Below, one piece after another: positions 1 through 8,679 of a DNA stretch of 64,000 nt (position 1 is the stretch's first letter; each line of letters starts with the position of its first letter). The stretch covers positions 248,001 to 312,000 of the forward strand of contig JAHIUA010000035.1 in NCBI GenBank assembly GCA_018817385.1, written 5' to 3'. This DNA comes from Pseudomonadota bacterium (GTDB lineage: Bacteria; Desulfobacterota; Desulfobulbia; Desulfobulbales; Desulfocapsaceae). The notes beneath the pieces were generated by a model, which had not been told where the DNA came from, did no database searches, and saw only the letters and a program-made list of their open reading frames with translations. A program made the position numbers and the translations under genes.

Positions 1-1
1 A

Positions 2-502
2 AACGGCACCGACCTGGAACTACTGGAAGGGGAAGCTGTGGGCGAGGCCGATGTCAGTGTCTGTATTACCAACAATGATGAAAAAAACCTCCTCTGTTCC
101 CTTCTGATTAAACAACTCAGCTCCTCTGGACGGATCATAACCCGAGTCAGCAATGCTCGAACCGGGCAACTTTTTGAGAAAGTCGGGATTGATGTGGTGG
201 TCTCTCCCATGGAGTCAGCCTTGAAAGAGCTGCTTAACCGGGTGCAGGTCCCGAATGTGAATATCCTGGCCCTGGTGGAAGGAGGCCAGGGTGAAGTATT
301 GCTCCTCACCCTGCCGGAAAACTTTCCAGATACCAGGGTAATTGATTTAAAATTTAAGGTCCAAGCGATCATTGGAGTAGTGAAGCGGGGACGGCGCCTT
401 ATTATTCCCTATGGGGAAACCGTTATTCAGGCTGGCGACCAGCTGAAAATATTCACCACGGCAGAGGATGCCGAGACCGTCAAGACGCTGTTTACCCGAT
501 GA
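2..502 (+). CDS. trkA: Trk potassium uptake regulator TrkA, C-terminal part (cut by window edge)
   Basis: The reading frame is open from base 2, so the true start is upstream of the window; a GTG at 38 is only an internal codon. About 166 residues are visible. The first part reads like the end of a TrkA-N Rossmann domain (ITNNDEKNLLCSLL, then GIDVVVSP), and the rest like a TrkA-C domain (roughly the last 80 residues, ending QAGDQLKIFTT). TrkA is the cytoplasmic NAD(H)/nucleotide-binding gating subunit of the Trk K+ channel. Its TGA stop overlaps the ATG of trkH in an ATGA, so the two are translationally coupled and form the usual trkA-trkH pair. Confidence 0.92.
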   Translation, partial: NGTDLELLEGEAVGEADVSVCITNNDEKNLLCSLLIKQLSSSGRIITRVSNARTGQLFEKVGIDVVVSPMESALKELLNRVQVPNVNILALVEGGQGEVLLLTLPENFPDTRVIDLKFKVQAIIGVVKRGRRLIIPYGETVIQAGDQLKIFTTAEDAETVKTLFTR

Positions 503-1977
503 AGACAAGTAACATTCTCAATGCCCTGGGAATCATCCTGGTTGCCTTTGGCGTAATACTGTTGACGCCCATTGCCGTCGCCGTCATGGAAGGGGAGTAT
601 CGCTCAATAATCCCTTTTGTTACTGCCGCGCTGACTTCCATAATCCTGGGCTTGCTTTTCCAGAAATATGGGGGCTTTTCCCGCAATTTTGATGATCTCA
701 GGCGAAATGAAGGCTTATTGATTGTCTCCCTGGCCTGGATTATTACCGCAGCCATGGGGGCGATACCGTATCTCTTTTATGGTCTCCATCCCCTGGACGC
801 CTATTTTGAATCAGTGTCCGGTATTACCACCACCGGCGCAACCATCCTCACTGATTTTTCCCTCTATCCCAAAGATTTTTTCTTCTGGCGCAGCCTCAGC
901 CAGTGGCTGGGCGGCATGGGAATAATCGTCTTATTTGTGGCTATTTTGCCGCAGTTTTCCGTTGCTGGCCGGCAGATGTTTTTTGCCGAAGCCCCCGGCC
1001 CCACCGAAGAAAAGGTGACACCGCGCATTACCCATACAGCCAAGGCGCTCTGGTTAGTCTATGTCCTGTTGACTGTGGTGGAGGTGATTCTGCTCGTTGT
1101 GGCCGGAATGCCCCTTTTTGATGCTGTCTGCAATGCCCTCTCAACCATGGCTGCAGGTGGTTTTTCACCCCATCCCTTGTCTATCATGGGATATGATAAT
1201 TCAGCGGTTACCTGGATTATCACCTTCTTTATGTTTTTGGCCGGCAGCAACTTCGCTCTCCAATATCGCGTTCTCATGCAACAAAAACCCCTGGCATTGC
1301 TGCAGAGTGAAGAATTCCGTTTCTACAGTGGGATAGTACTCCTCTCATCAGGAGGTCTCTGTCTCGCTCTTCTCGCAACAACTCAGCTCTCCTTCCATGA
1401 CTCTATTCGCGACAGCTTCTTTCAGATTGTCTCAATCATCACCACCGCCGGATTTTCTTCAGCCGACTTCGCCCTGTGGGGCGTTGTCGCCCAGACTGTG
1501 TTATTTACCGTCATGTTGGTGGGTGGCTGTGCCGGTTCTGCTGGTGGAGGCATCAAGGTAATACGCGTCATCTTCGGTTTAAAATATCTCAAGCGTGAAA
1601 TAACCCAAATCATCCATCCACAAGCAATATTACCGATCAAAATCGATCACAAAAGTGTCCCCGACGACGTTCAACGGCAAATGCTAGGATTTCTCCTCTT
1701 TTATTTTGTTCTCATGATCTGTTCCGCCTTGGCCGTGACTGTCCTTGAAGGTGATGCGGCCATCGGCCTGGTAGGTACTGCCGCCACCATCGGTAATATC
1801 GGTCCGGGATTTGGTGAAATTGGACCCATGGGAAGTTTTGGGGGCTTATCGGTGGCAACCAAGATTATTTTTATTATCAATATGATTGTCGGTCGGCTGG
1901 AAATCATTCCCTTTCTCGCCATGCTGCATCCCGATTTTTGGAGTTTCAGAAAAGAGAGCCCAAAGGGCCTTGATTGA
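499..1977 (+). CDS. trkH: Trk-type potassium transporter membrane subunit TrkH
   Basis: A 492-residue polytopic inner-membrane protein of normal TrkH length. The first selectivity-filter loop SGITTTGAT lies at about residues 107-115, and later P-loops are visible (TMAAGGFS, TTAGFSSA, TIGNIGPGF). GGMGIIVLFVAILP matches the conserved segment after the first pore loop. TrkH forms the K+-conducting pore gated by TrkA. The start ATG overlaps the trkA stop, so both are made from one transcript. The gene ends at 1977 and converges on the DedA/PAP2 gene after a 100-base gap in which I see no strong terminator. Confidence 0.95.
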   Translation: MKTSNILNALGIILVAFGVILLTPIAVAVMEGEYRSIIPFVTAALTSIILGLLFQKYGGFSRNFDDLRRNEGLLIVSLAWIITAAMGAIPYLFYGLHPLDAYFESVSGITTTGATILTDFSLYPKDFFFWRSLSQWLGGMGIIVLFVAILPQFSVAGRQMFFAEAPGPTEEKVTPRITHTAKALWLVYVLLTVVEVILLVVAGMPLFDAVCNALSTMAAGGFSPHPLSIMGYDNSAVTWIITFFMFLAGSNFALQYRVLMQQKPLALLQSEEFRFYSGIVLLSSGGLCLALLATTQLSFHDSIRDSFFQIVSIITTAGFSSADFALWGVVAQTVLFTVMLVGGCAGSAGGGIKVIRVIFGLKYLKREITQIIHPQAILPIKIDHKSVPDDVQRQMLGFLLFYFVLMICSALAVTVLEGDAAIGLVGTAATIGNIGPGFGEIGPMGSFGGLSVATKIIFIINMIVGRLEIIPFLAMLHPDFWSFRKESPKGLD

Positions 1978-2077
1978 AAACTCACTGGCATAACCAGTCT
2001 CTTGGCCCTCGATTGGATATCGAAGTACCAGAACCAGGAAGATGACCCTAGGTGAGAGAAAGGTACTCCTCAATCTC

Positions 2078-4063
2078 CTATTTTCCTCTCTCCTCAATCA
2101 AAAGAACCGGATCATTGCCAGCCTGCTTCAAAAGCAGGTCTGCTCCAGACAGGGCAGGAATCAAATCCGCTGGTGAGACTGCCTCTTCGCTTCGGGGCAG
2201 ATACATCAGCTTCAGATAGTGACGAATCCTCATCCGGCTGAGCGTACCGACCCAAAGAGGAGTCGTATTATCCAGTACACTATCAGCAGGCCAAAGCCTC
2301 AAGGCCAGAAATTCTTTCTTTTCTCCTGGCAGAGTATGAATCAGGAGCAGGGCTTCATGGCGACCATCATGGGCCTGGGGAAGGAGAGGAAGATCCCCCA
2401 CCACTGGATTGACCATCAGCCAATGCAGGCTTGAAGCCGGGGTCAACGGCATAGGCTCCTGCCAACCGGACTGTTGCAGCAATCGATGGAGTTGCGGCAG
2501 TGTCCCGGCATACTGCAGATTGAGAATCTGTTCCTCCTCTCCTTCCATATCAAGACGATGAAGAGGGAACTCTTGCCAGCCACAATCACGCCAAATACCG
2601 GCCTCCATTTCCCCTTTTTTGTACTGTTGCTGATAACGAACCTTGTTGTCGGCAAAACCGATTGACCAGTGCACAAGGGCAGAAAAGATAAACAGCAGGA
2701 GAACAAAGGGAAACAATCCATGGCTGCTACAGGGACGTTTTTTGTGCAGGTAAGCAATGGTCATGAGAGTCAGCCATGCCGCCCCCAGGCTGAATCCTCC
2801 GGCGACATCGGAAAGCCAGTGCGCCCCAAGGTAAAGCCGGGAATATCCAATAGTAATGACAAGAAACAGGGAAAGAGCGAAGGGCAGCCAACGTCTACCG
2901 GCAATCAGTTCCCGGCTGCAGAGCAGGGCGAGAAAGCCAAAGATTACCAGGCTCATCGTTGCATGACTGGAGGGAAAGGCCCAGTGCACGGCACCACCAT
3001 ACAGATCCATCGGCCTTGGAATGCGGGTAACCTCTTTAACAATGGTGACCAGAAGGAAACTCCCCACTGTCGTCCCGGTCAGGAACAAAGCGCTGTAACG
3101 ATCTTTTTTCCAGAGCAACCAGAGGACAGCAGCAAGGACAAGCGGCACAATGACCACAGCATCACCTAACATGGTCAATGCCACCATGATCGTGTCCCCC
3201 CAGGGCGTGCGAAGCCCTTGCAGCAAATGATAGAGGGATCGACCCGATTGGAGCAGAGGGTCACCGCTGACCACATCTTCCGTGATACCAAGAAAGAGCC
3301 AGACGGCAGCGATAAAGAAGAAGGTCAACAGAGTAAACGGGCCCAGCAGGGCAGCATCTTTAACCAAAAACCCACTCAGCCAGTGCTGGAGTATAGCTGA
3401 ACGGCTGATAGTGGCGACCAGTTTCTTTTCCCATTGCGGAACGTTACTCAGACCAAGAAGAAATCCTTTGCGAAAAAGTCCGAAAACCAGCCAGCTTATC
3501 AGCATGAGAAAAAACAGCAAAACCGCCAATCGTCCGGCGACCTCTCCTGCCAGAGCCAAAGATGCGCCAAAGGCCATGCCGGGCAACAGATAGGCTGGTG
3601 CCCACCCAAGGGCAGAGAGTATATTATAGACAGTGAAACGGGTATGCCCCATACCCAGCATACCGGCAATAAGGGGAATAACCGGCCGCACCGGTCCGAC
3701 GAAACGCCCCAAAAAAACCGACTTGCCGCCATGCTGATGGAAAAACGTTTCTCCCCTGGCCAGTATTTTGGGATAACGGCCAAAAAATGAAAAAGAACGG
3801 ATACGGCCCTGAAAATGATGCCCCAGCCAAAAACTGATTCCATCGGCAAGAACCGCACCACCGACAGCCCAGGCCATGGTTGACCAGAAAGAAAGGGCAC
3901 CTGTGGCTACAAGGACACCGGCGGTCAGCATTAACGCCGCTCCGGGCATGATCAAACCGACAAAGGCCAGGGATTCGGCAAAAGAGGAGAGAAAAATCAC
4001 ATACCCGGCCAGATTCGGGTGGTTGGCGATCCAACGTGTCAGAAAGGAAAGAAGTTCGTGCAT
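2078..4063 (-). CDS. DedA/VTT - PAP2 phosphatase - LssY_C fusion membrane protein
   Basis: A 661-residue protein with three parts. Residues about 1-200 are a DedA/VTT (SNARE-associated) domain with FAESLAFVGLIMPG and a later GRFVGPVRPVIPLIAG. Residues about 260-450 are a PAP2 lipid phosphatase with all three signature blocks: KEVTRIPRP, PSSHAT and SRLYLGAHWLSD, which supply the catalytic His residues and the Asp. The last 180 or so soluble residues resemble the LssY C-terminal domain. DedA proteins are linked to polyprenyl-phosphate and phospholipid flipping, and PAP2 enzymes dephosphorylate undecaprenyl-PP or phosphatidic acid, so a role in lipid-carrier recycling is inferred. That fits uppP lying upstream on the same strand. 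No clear Shine-Dalgarno precedes the ATG. Confidence 0.85.
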   Translation of the reverse strand: MHELLSFLTRWIANHPNLAGYVIFLSSFAESLAFVGLIMPGAALMLTAGVLVATGALSFWSTMAWAVGGAVLADGISFWLGHHFQGRIRSFSFFGRYPKILARGETFFHQHGGKSVFLGRFVGPVRPVIPLIAGMLGMGHTRFTVYNILSALGWAPAYLLPGMAFGASLALAGEVAGRLAVLLFFLMLISWLVFGLFRKGFLLGLSNVPQWEKKLVATISRSAILQHWLSGFLVKDAALLGPFTLLTFFFIAAVWLFLGITEDVVSGDPLLQSGRSLYHLLQGLRTPWGDTIMVALTMLGDAVVIVPLVLAAVLWLLWKKDRYSALFLTGTTVGSFLLVTIVKEVTRIPRPMDLYGGAVHWAFPSSHATMSLVIFGFLALLCSRELIAGRRWLPFALSLFLVITIGYSRLYLGAHWLSDVAGGFSLGAAWLTLMTIAYLHKKRPCSSHGLFPFVLLLFIFSALVHWSIGFADNKVRYQQQYKKGEMEAGIWRDCGWQEFPLHRLDMEGEEEQILNLQYAGTLPQLHRLLQQSGWQEPMPLTPASSLHWLMVNPVVGDLPLLPQAHDGRHEALLLIHTLPGEKKEFLALRLWPADSVLDNTTPLWVGTLSRMRIRHYLKLMYLPRSEEAVSPADLIPALSGADLLLKQAGNDPVLLIEERGK

Positions 4064-4484
4064 TTTTATTCAGCTTGTGACGTTGCCATACTGGCAGACC
4101 AGGGACAACAGGACCACCCTGCTATCGGTATCCGGTCAGGAAACGGATGTGAAAAAAACAAGTTCCGGTGAGCAATTCAGGCAGAAAGAAGATTCTCTTA
4201 CCTGATACCAGACAGCAATCATCCCACAACGGTCCGATCTCTGGCCACAATCAACAAAAAACTGATCCGCCTTGTTGCGCTTTTTTTCTCACTAGAATAT
4301 ATCTCTCCCATACATCTGGCACAGATGGGAAATATTCACATTCTCATTCCATGGGCCACCACAAGGTTTAGTACCTTAGAAATTCTTTTCGTGTTTTTTG
4401 AAAAGAATTTCATGAAGGTGCTTTCACCCCCCAATGGGGTACTGTACCGAGAACCGGCTTACCGTTCTCACCGGTGTTAGTTCT
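4064..4484. other. Gap between uppP and the DedA/PAP2 gene, with an AT-rich hairpin
   Basis: A 421-base gene-free stretch. Its only clear structure is a perfect 12-bp inverted repeat at 4379-4390/4400-4411 (arm GAAATTCTTTTC, 9-nt loop). It lies about 75 bases downstream of the uppP stop and may end the uppP transcript, although no U-tract follows on the minus strand. A short GGTACTGTACC palindrome is also present near 4437. The rest probably holds the promoter for the fusion gene; I could not single out -35/-10 boxes. Confidence 0.4.
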
Positions 4485-5297
4485 TTAGCCTGTGAAGATT
4501 ACCAGAAGGCCAAGCAACAGACAGTAAACAGCAAAGACGATAAGAGAGTGTTTGCTGAGATAAGCAATCAGCCAGCGAATGGCGACATAGCCGGAGACCA
4601 GGGCCGCCAAAAACCCTGCCAGCAGGGGAAGAAGAAAATTATCCGTTGCCGGCAGAGCAAAGAGGTCCTTAAAAGCGAGTACGCCTGCCCCCAGCATTAC
4701 AGGAACAGACATCAGGAAAGAAAAACGGGCAGCAGATGAGCGATCAAGATTTCTCGTCATCCCTCCGGCAATTGTGGCTCCGGAGCGAGAAATCCCCGGG
4801 AGTAAGGCAAGGACCTGTGAGCAGCCTATCCACAGAGAATCAACCCAGGTGATCTCCTCCATGGATCGCTTTCGTTTGCCAACAATCTCGGCAAAAATAA
4901 GCAGAACCGAGGTGATAAGCAAAAAGAATCCGGTGACTTTGGCGTTGGAGAAGGCTGCTTCAATAAGATCTTTACACAGAAGACCGACCACCACCGCCGG
5001 AATAGTGGCAAGAATCAGATACCAGCCCATACGGGCATCTGCTGTGGCAAAGGGTTTTCCGGCAAACAGTGCTCTGCTGAATGCGGATATGATATGGATG
5101 AGATCCCGGCGAAAATAGATAAAAACTGCAAACAGAGTCCCCCACTGTACCAGAACATCAAAGATAAAGGCCTGGGAGGAACTAAACTCCCAACCCATCA
5201 GGTGGGGGACAAGTACCAGGTGCCCGGAACTGGAAACGGGAATAAATTCGGTCAATCCCTGGACGATACCAAGAATGATTGCCTGCAAAAAAGTCAT
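4485..5297 (-). CDS. uppP: Undecaprenyl-diphosphatase UppP (BacA)
   Basis: A 270-residue integral membrane protein of standard BacA length. The N-terminal active-site block is clear (ILGIVQGLTEFIPVSSSGHL), and the second conserved block is LLPGISRSGATIAGG around residue 170. UppP dephosphorylates undecaprenyl pyrophosphate to regenerate the lipid carrier used for peptidoglycan and O-antigen synthesis, and it can confer bacitracin tolerance. An AGGAG Shine-Dalgarno lies 8 bases before the ATG. The gene is divergent from the LtaS-like gene at 5812, and a PAP2 fusion gene follows it, so two potential Und-PP phosphatases are adjacent. Confidence 0.96.
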   Translation of the reverse strand: MTFLQAIILGIVQGLTEFIPVSSSGHLVLVPHLMGWEFSSSQAFIFDVLVQWGTLFAVFIYFRRDLIHIISAFSRALFAGKPFATADARMGWYLILATIPAVVVGLLCKDLIEAAFSNAKVTGFFLLITSVLLIFAEIVGKRKRSMEEITWVDSLWIGCSQVLALLPGISRSGATIAGGMTRNLDRSSAARFSFLMSVPVMLGAGVLAFKDLFALPATDNFLLPLLAGFLAALVSGYVAIRWLIAYLSKHSLIVFAVYCLLLGLLVIFTG

Positions 5298-5811
5298 GAG
5301 TTGTTCTCCTGAGGAGCTAAGCCATTGTTTGCCAATTATTGAGCATTACCTTCTAAGTAACAACACAAGCTGGCCTGAGCAATGCTTGGAACAGCATAAG
5401 CATCCGTAACGAAACGATTGCAAATGGCCAGGTTATTTCGTAACAGCTCTTAAAAATTTCCCTGCTGCAAAGGGCTCCAAAGCGACCGACCAATGCTATG
5501 ATCCACAACCTTGTTCCCTGCCCAGCGTTTTCCGAAAGGTCCCATATGGGGTTGCCTTTCCTTCATTGGTGAATATAACCAGGCCACATGAAGAAAGGAT
5601 GAAACTTAGGGAAAACAGAAAAAAAATGATCCGCTCGTTCCGGTGATTTTTCATGCAATCCATTAGAGTTACCCAACATAGCCACTCCTCCAGATAACAA
5701 TAAATTTGTTTTTTCGAAACCTTCTTCATCGTTTCTTCATACCAAGGCTGTAGGATATTTCCTCGGTAAGAAAAATTTATCTCGTAACAATTAAGTCTTG
5801 GAGAAGACGGT
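5298..5811. other. Divergent intergenic region between uppP and the LtaS-like gene
   Basis: 514 bases that must carry the promoters of both flanking genes. A minus-strand frame at 5496-5729 could encode a 77-residue peptide with a lipobox-like SLSFILSSCG. It has only a weak AAGAAA ribosome site and no recognised homology, so I do not call it a gene. I see no strong terminator or repeat. Confidence 0.3.
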
Positions 5812-7830
5812 ATGATACTACATCGAAATATGAAGGAACAGACAAACCTTGCCTCTGGCAACAAGGCAGGAGACAAAATTGGTTTCCTTAATCGGTTGCC
5901 CTATGGCGGTCGCTATGCGCCGCTCTACTGGCTTGGTTTCTGCTATTTACTGATTTCCCTGGTTCTGCGACTGGTTTTAGTTGCATGCTTTGGCCCTGCG
6001 GCCCATGTTTCTCTTTGGCATGTGCCAGCCATCCTTGGTTTGGGACTGATCAACGATCTGGTTTCCCTACTCTACCTGCTTATGCCGTTCTCTCTCTTTC
6101 TCCTGCTTATACCGCAACGCATCTATTGCTCACGGCCCAGTCGTCTGTTTATGGCCACACTCCTCTGGCTCCTCCTCTTCGGCATCCTCTATCTTAGCGC
6201 GGTCCAGTTTTTTTTCTTTCAGGAGTTTGATGCCCGTTTCAACCTGGTGGCAGTGGATTACCTCATTTATCCCCATGAGGTCCTGGTCAATATCTGGCAA
6301 TCCTATCCCGTTGGCCGAATACTGATTTTTATGGCATCACTCAGTGCTGTTGTGATGTTAGTTTGTTGGCCGCGTCTTCAAGGCAGCATGGTTGAGCAAA
6401 CAACTTTTCGTCAGCGCATGCTCACTCCCTCTCTCCACCTTATCCTTCTGACGATCGTCATCACCGGTTTTTCAACCAGTACCCTCGCATTATTCGAAAA
6501 CAGGGTCAGTAATGAATTCACGACCAACGGACTCAGTAGTTTTTTTCGGGCCTTTCACACCAATCAGCTTGATTATACTCAATTCTATCATGTCGGAAAT
6601 TCAAGAGAACTGTTCAGCCGTCTCAAAAAAGAGTTGCTGACTGGGGGCGGCCATTTTACAACGACAGAGGCCGATGCTATCAAACGCAGTTTCCCCGCCA
6701 CCACATCTGGACTGGGAAAACTGAATGTAGTCGTCATTGTCGAGGAATCCCTGGGATGTGAGCATATGGATGCCTGTGGTCAGGGACTGGATATCGACTC
6801 TGCCCTGGCAAAGAGCACCGTTCGTCTCACCCCCTTTCTCGATGAATTTGCTCAGCAGGGACTGTTCTTTAACCAGGCCTATGCCACAGGCACCCGCACC
6901 GTACGGGGTCTGGAAGCAATCAGTGCCTCATTTCCACCGATCCCGAGTGAATCTATCGTCAAACGGCCAGGCAGTGATAACATTGCCACCTGGGGGAATG
7001 TTATGCATGAAAATGGCTATCATACAAGCTTCCTGTATGGAGGATACGGACAATTCGATCATATGAACGCCTATTTTTCCGACAATGGGTTTGCCATCAG
7101 CGATCGGCTCGATATCAAGGATCCGGTCTTTGCCAATATCTGGGGGGTATCAGACCAGGATCTCTTCCGACACGCCAGGGATTATTTTGATCGGCTCTCT
7201 GAGGACGACACACCATTTTTCTCTATCATCATGACAACCTCCAACCATTCTCCCTTTACCTTTCCAGAAGGGATAGCAGGCATCCCGCCACAAGGGGGAG
7301 GACGAAATGCCGGAGCACTTTATGCCGATTATGCCCTCCGCGACTTTTTCACCGAGGCCAAAAATCACTCCTGGTATGAAAATACTCTCTTTGTTATTGT
7401 CGCCGACCATGGAGCCAGGGTCTACGGTGAGGCGCAGGTCCCCTTACCCACTTATGAAATACCTTTACTGATCATAGCAGCCGATCATCTCAAGCCCCGG
7501 CAAATCAAGACACCACTCAGCCAGATAGACATTGCCCCCACCGTAATGGGACTCCTGGGACTGCCCTACGAAGCGCCGTTTTTTGGCCAAAATGTCCTGG
7601 CTCAAAATCCAAAGCCCCCTATTCTCCTTTTCAATCATAACCACAATGTGGCCCTCTACCAGGAGGAACAATTAGTGGTCCTAGGACTGCTTGATGATAT
7701 CAAGACCTATCACTACAAACTGGGAAGCAATGTCTTTGCCCAAATCCCGAACGATCCAAATCTGACCGAACTGGCGACCGCATACTATCAATGCGCCTTT
7801 GAACTCTTTCAAACACATCGTTATCAATAA
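5812..7830 (+). CDS. LtaS/OpgB-like phosphoglycerol transferase (alkaline-phosphatase/sulfatase fold)
   Basis: A 672-residue protein with about five N-terminal membrane helices (residues about 38-225) and an extracytoplasmic sulfatase-fold domain from about 303. Metal-site elements are visible: VVVIVEESLG (E311/E312 region), a threonine nucleophile in ATGTRTVRGLE (T363 or T361), TTSNHSPF, and VADHGAR near residue 530. The layout is that of LTA synthase, OpgB or related enzymes that transfer phosphoglycerol or phosphoethanolamine from phospholipid to glycans. In a Gram-negative, decoration of periplasmic glucans or lipid A is more likely than lipoteichoic acid; the acceptor cannot be told from sequence. 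GGAG precedes the ATG. The two-component pair follows after 168 bases. Confidence 0.82.
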   Translation: MILHRNMKEQTNLASGNKAGDKIGFLNRLPYGGRYAPLYWLGFCYLLISLVLRLVLVACFGPAAHVSLWHVPAILGLGLINDLVSLLYLLMPFSLFLLLIPQRIYCSRPSRLFMATLLWLLLFGILYLSAVQFFFFQEFDARFNLVAVDYLIYPHEVLVNIWQSYPVGRILIFMASLSAVVMLVCWPRLQGSMVEQTTFRQRMLTPSLHLILLTIVITGFSTSTLALFENRVSNEFTTNGLSSFFRAFHTNQLDYTQFYHVGNSRELFSRLKKELLTGGGHFTTTEADAIKRSFPATTSGLGKLNVVVIVEESLGCEHMDACGQGLDIDSALAKSTVRLTPFLDEFAQQGLFFNQAYATGTRTVRGLEAISASFPPIPSESIVKRPGSDNIATWGNVMHENGYHTSFLYGGYGQFDHMNAYFSDNGFAISDRLDIKDPVFANIWGVSDQDLFRHARDYFDRLSEDDTPFFSIIMTTSNHSPFTFPEGIAGIPPQGGGRNAGALYADYALRDFFTEAKNHSWYENTLFVIVADHGARVYGEAQVPLPTYEIPLLIIAADHLKPRQIKTPLSQIDIAPTVMGLLGLPYEAPFFGQNVLAQNPKPPILLFNHNHNVALYQEEQLVVLGLLDDIKTYHYKLGSNVFAQIPNDPNLTELATAYYQCAFELFQTHRYQ

Positions 7831-7893
7831 TAGCAGCCACTCTGCATGAACAGAGTATCTTCTTTGAAAACGACTTGTTTGGGCATCTCTTTT

Positions 7894-7908
7894 GTGAGTG
7901 TGACTCAC
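7894..7908. promoter_or_regulatory. Inverted repeat upstream of the OmpR-type regulator
   Basis: GTGAGT-GTG-ACTCAC is a perfect 6-bp-arm inverted repeat 90 bases before the response-regulator start, in the 168-base gap after the LtaS-like gene. The place and symmetry suit an operator, for example for autoregulation. Function is inference, since no promoter boxes could be paired with it securely. Confidence 0.3.
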
Positions 7909-7998
7909 CAGCATATGGAGTATTTTCAGGCGAGGAAACAAAGAGATTTGCCAAGTCCTGTCACTTCAGTTTCAATAAGGCCAACCTGAGAGAAAAAT

Positions 7999-8679
7999 AT
8001 GCGCATTCTCATTGTAGACGATGAACCGGAGCTCGTTGAACAGATCCGCCAAGCCCTGGCTAAGCAGAAATATACCGTCGATACGGCATTGGATGGGGTG
8101 GAGGCCCTGGACAGGATTTTTGTCGACCCCTATGACCTGATCCTCCTGGACATCATGCTCCCCAAAAAAGACGGATTTGGGGTACTCCTTGAACTCCGGA
8201 ACGAAAAGAAAAGCACCCCGGTATTGATGTTGACCGCAAAGGGAGGAATCGAAGACCGAATAAAGGGCTTGGATCTGGGCGCGGACGACTACCTGGCCAA
8301 ACCCTTTTCAATGGAAGAACTCCTGGCCCGGATCCGGGCCCTTCTCAGGCGCAGCAACGAGCTGCTGACATCGGTTCTCCAGATCGGTACCATCACCCTG
8401 GATACCGCAAGCAGGGAGGTCAAAAAAGAGGACCAAGCCATTGATCTGACACCAAAAGAATTTTCCATTCTTGAATTCTTACTCTATAACAAAAATCGGG
8501 CAGTATCCCGTTTTACCATCGCTGAACACGTCTGGGGGGACGAATTTGATCCCTATACCATGTCTAATTCCATTGACGTCCACATCAAAAATCTGCGTAA
8601 AAAAATCGGCGATACCGACGGCAGCCTTATTCGTACCATCCGCGGTGTGGGCTATATGATCAGAGACGAGGAGGCATGA
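7999..8679 (+). CDS. OmpR-family response regulator
   Basis: A 226-residue two-domain regulator. The receiver domain (residues 1-118) has the acidic pocket VDDE, the phospho-acceptor D51 (LLDIMLPKKDG) and K101 in LAKPF. The C-terminal winged helix-turn-helix (about 130-222) ends in the typical TIRGVGYMI. GAGAGA precedes the ATG. It overlaps the sensor kinase by an ATGA, so the two are coupled and form a cognate pair. The target is not evident. The neighbouring envelope genes (uppP, LtaS-like) upstream and the RND efflux operon downstream are plausible regulon members. Confidence 0.93.
   Translation: MRILIVDDEPELVEQIRQALAKQKYTVDTALDGVEALDRIFVDPYDLILLDIMLPKKDGFGVLLELRNEKKSTPVLMLTAKGGIEDRIKGLDLGADDYLAKPFSMEELLARIRALLRRSNELLTSVLQIGTITLDTASREVKKEDQAIDLTPKEFSILEFLLYNKNRAVSRFTIAEHVWGDEFDPYTMSNSIDVHIKNLRKKIGDTDGSLIRTIRGVGYMIRDEEA

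Noticed and set aside
2669-3169. 166-codon frame on the plus strand within the DedA/PAP2 gene
   Set aside because: Antisense shadow with low-complexity Lys/Gln/Pro composition; the minus-strand gene has all its catalytic motifs.
5496-5876. 126-codon minus frame between uppP and the LtaS-like gene, or its 77-residue inner start at 5729
   Set aside because: The outer part overlaps the start of the LtaS-like gene; the inner frame has a lipobox-like sequence but a poor ribosome site and no recognisable family. Noted only in the gap entry.
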